64,000 bases of DNA, taken from positions 62,001 to 126,000 of the forward strand of contig JAILRA010000018.1 of assembly GCA_024698715.1 (NCBI GenBank), read 5' to 3'. The position numbers were made by a program, and so were the translations under genes. Numbering within the stretch: position 1 is the stretch's first letter; the number at the start of each line of letters is the position of its first letter. Below the pieces are notes generated by a model. That model worked only from the letters and a program-made list of their open reading frames with translations, was not told the origin of the DNA and ran no database searches. This DNA comes from Lachnospiraceae bacterium (GTDB taxonomy: Bacteria; Bacillota; Clostridia; Lachnospirales; Lachnospiraceae). Of this stretch, positions 63,955 to 64,000 are shown piece by piece.

Positions 63955-64000
63955 TTATTTAGCTTCATACCAGTCTGAGCCGGTATTGCACTCAACAGTA
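63955..64000 (-). CDS. polA: DNA polymerase I, C-terminal end only
   Basis: The last 14 codons of a gene entering from the right edge encode TVECNTGSDWYEAK and a TAA stop. The ending D-W-Y-E-A-K fits the C-terminus of bacterial DNA polymerase I, and polA-coaE is a common order. The fragment is short, so the call rests on that tail plus context. Confidence 0.75.
   Translation of the reverse strand, partial: TVECNTGSDWYEAK

Overview
The window is a gene-dense, AT-rich stretch of chromosome from a Gram-positive anaerobe of the class Clostridia, most probably a Lachnospiraceae member of the Butyrivibrio/Pseudobutyrivibrio kind. The evidence is the electron-bifurcating NfnAB pair, formate-tetrahydrofolate ligase with FolD, Rex, methylglyoxal synthase at the end of an mre-rodA operon, UPF0210 paired with an ACT protein, a SpoIIIE/FtsK translocase and many Shine-Dalgarno-led, tightly packed operons. 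The genus is inference. No tRNA, rRNA, IS element, prophage, CRISPR array or plasmid function was seen, and no gap longer than about 280 bases lacks a gene.

From right to left on the minus strand the main blocks are as follows. (1) 64.0-58.7 kb: end of polA, coaE, a large FtsA-like ATPase, the YycJ-type nuclease-fold protein, and the ACT/UPF0210 pair, closed by a hairpin terminator. (2) 56.9-53.5 kb: a small membrane protein, a GlgX-like GH13 protein that has lost its catalytic residues, and trpS. (3) 49.5-44.5 kb: lactonase-like beta propeller, VanY-like carboxypeptidase, tgt, yajC and an L,D-transpeptidase. (4) 44.2-41.9 kb: serC-serA with a long leader. (5) 41.8-38.2 kb: rex, an unknown coiled-coil protein, NAD(P)H-hydrate dehydratase and a CBS-domain membrane protein. 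(6) 38.1-29.9 kb: yebC, metY, a GtrB-like glycosyltransferase, a polytopic protein with a long disordered tail, spoIIIE and fhs. (7) 28.1-25.6 kb: folD and a zinc-ribbon/TPR membrane protein. (8) 25.6-6.8 kb: one long co-directional run of nfnA, nfnB, zinc-ribbon membrane protein, rlmH, murJ, a FAD oxidoreductase, proB, ynzC, proA, miaB, mutS, mutL, miaA and a methionine-gamma-lyase-family protein. (9) 6.7-0 kb: mreB, mreC, mreD, pbp2, rodA, mgsA.

Two groups lie on the plus strand: potABCD (49.6-53.5 kb, polyamine uptake) and the DUF1292 gene with tmcAL (57.0-58.6 kb).

The genes are nearly all core functions: cell-wall elongation and remodelling (mreBCD, PBP2, RodA, MurJ, L,D-transpeptidase, VanY), tRNA modification (miaA, miaB, tgt, tmcAL), mismatch repair, one-carbon and serine/methionine/proline synthesis, and redox balance (NfnAB, Rex). 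The unusual points are protein architectures rather than a new gene system: an apparently dead GH13 enzyme, a MutL with a roughly 510-residue repeat-bearing linker, a PBP2 with a roughly 240-residue insertion before its transpeptidase domain, an MreB with an altered ATP-site loop, a methylglyoxal synthase with Glu at the catalytic Asp position, and a promoter plus 13-bp hairpin between potC and potD.
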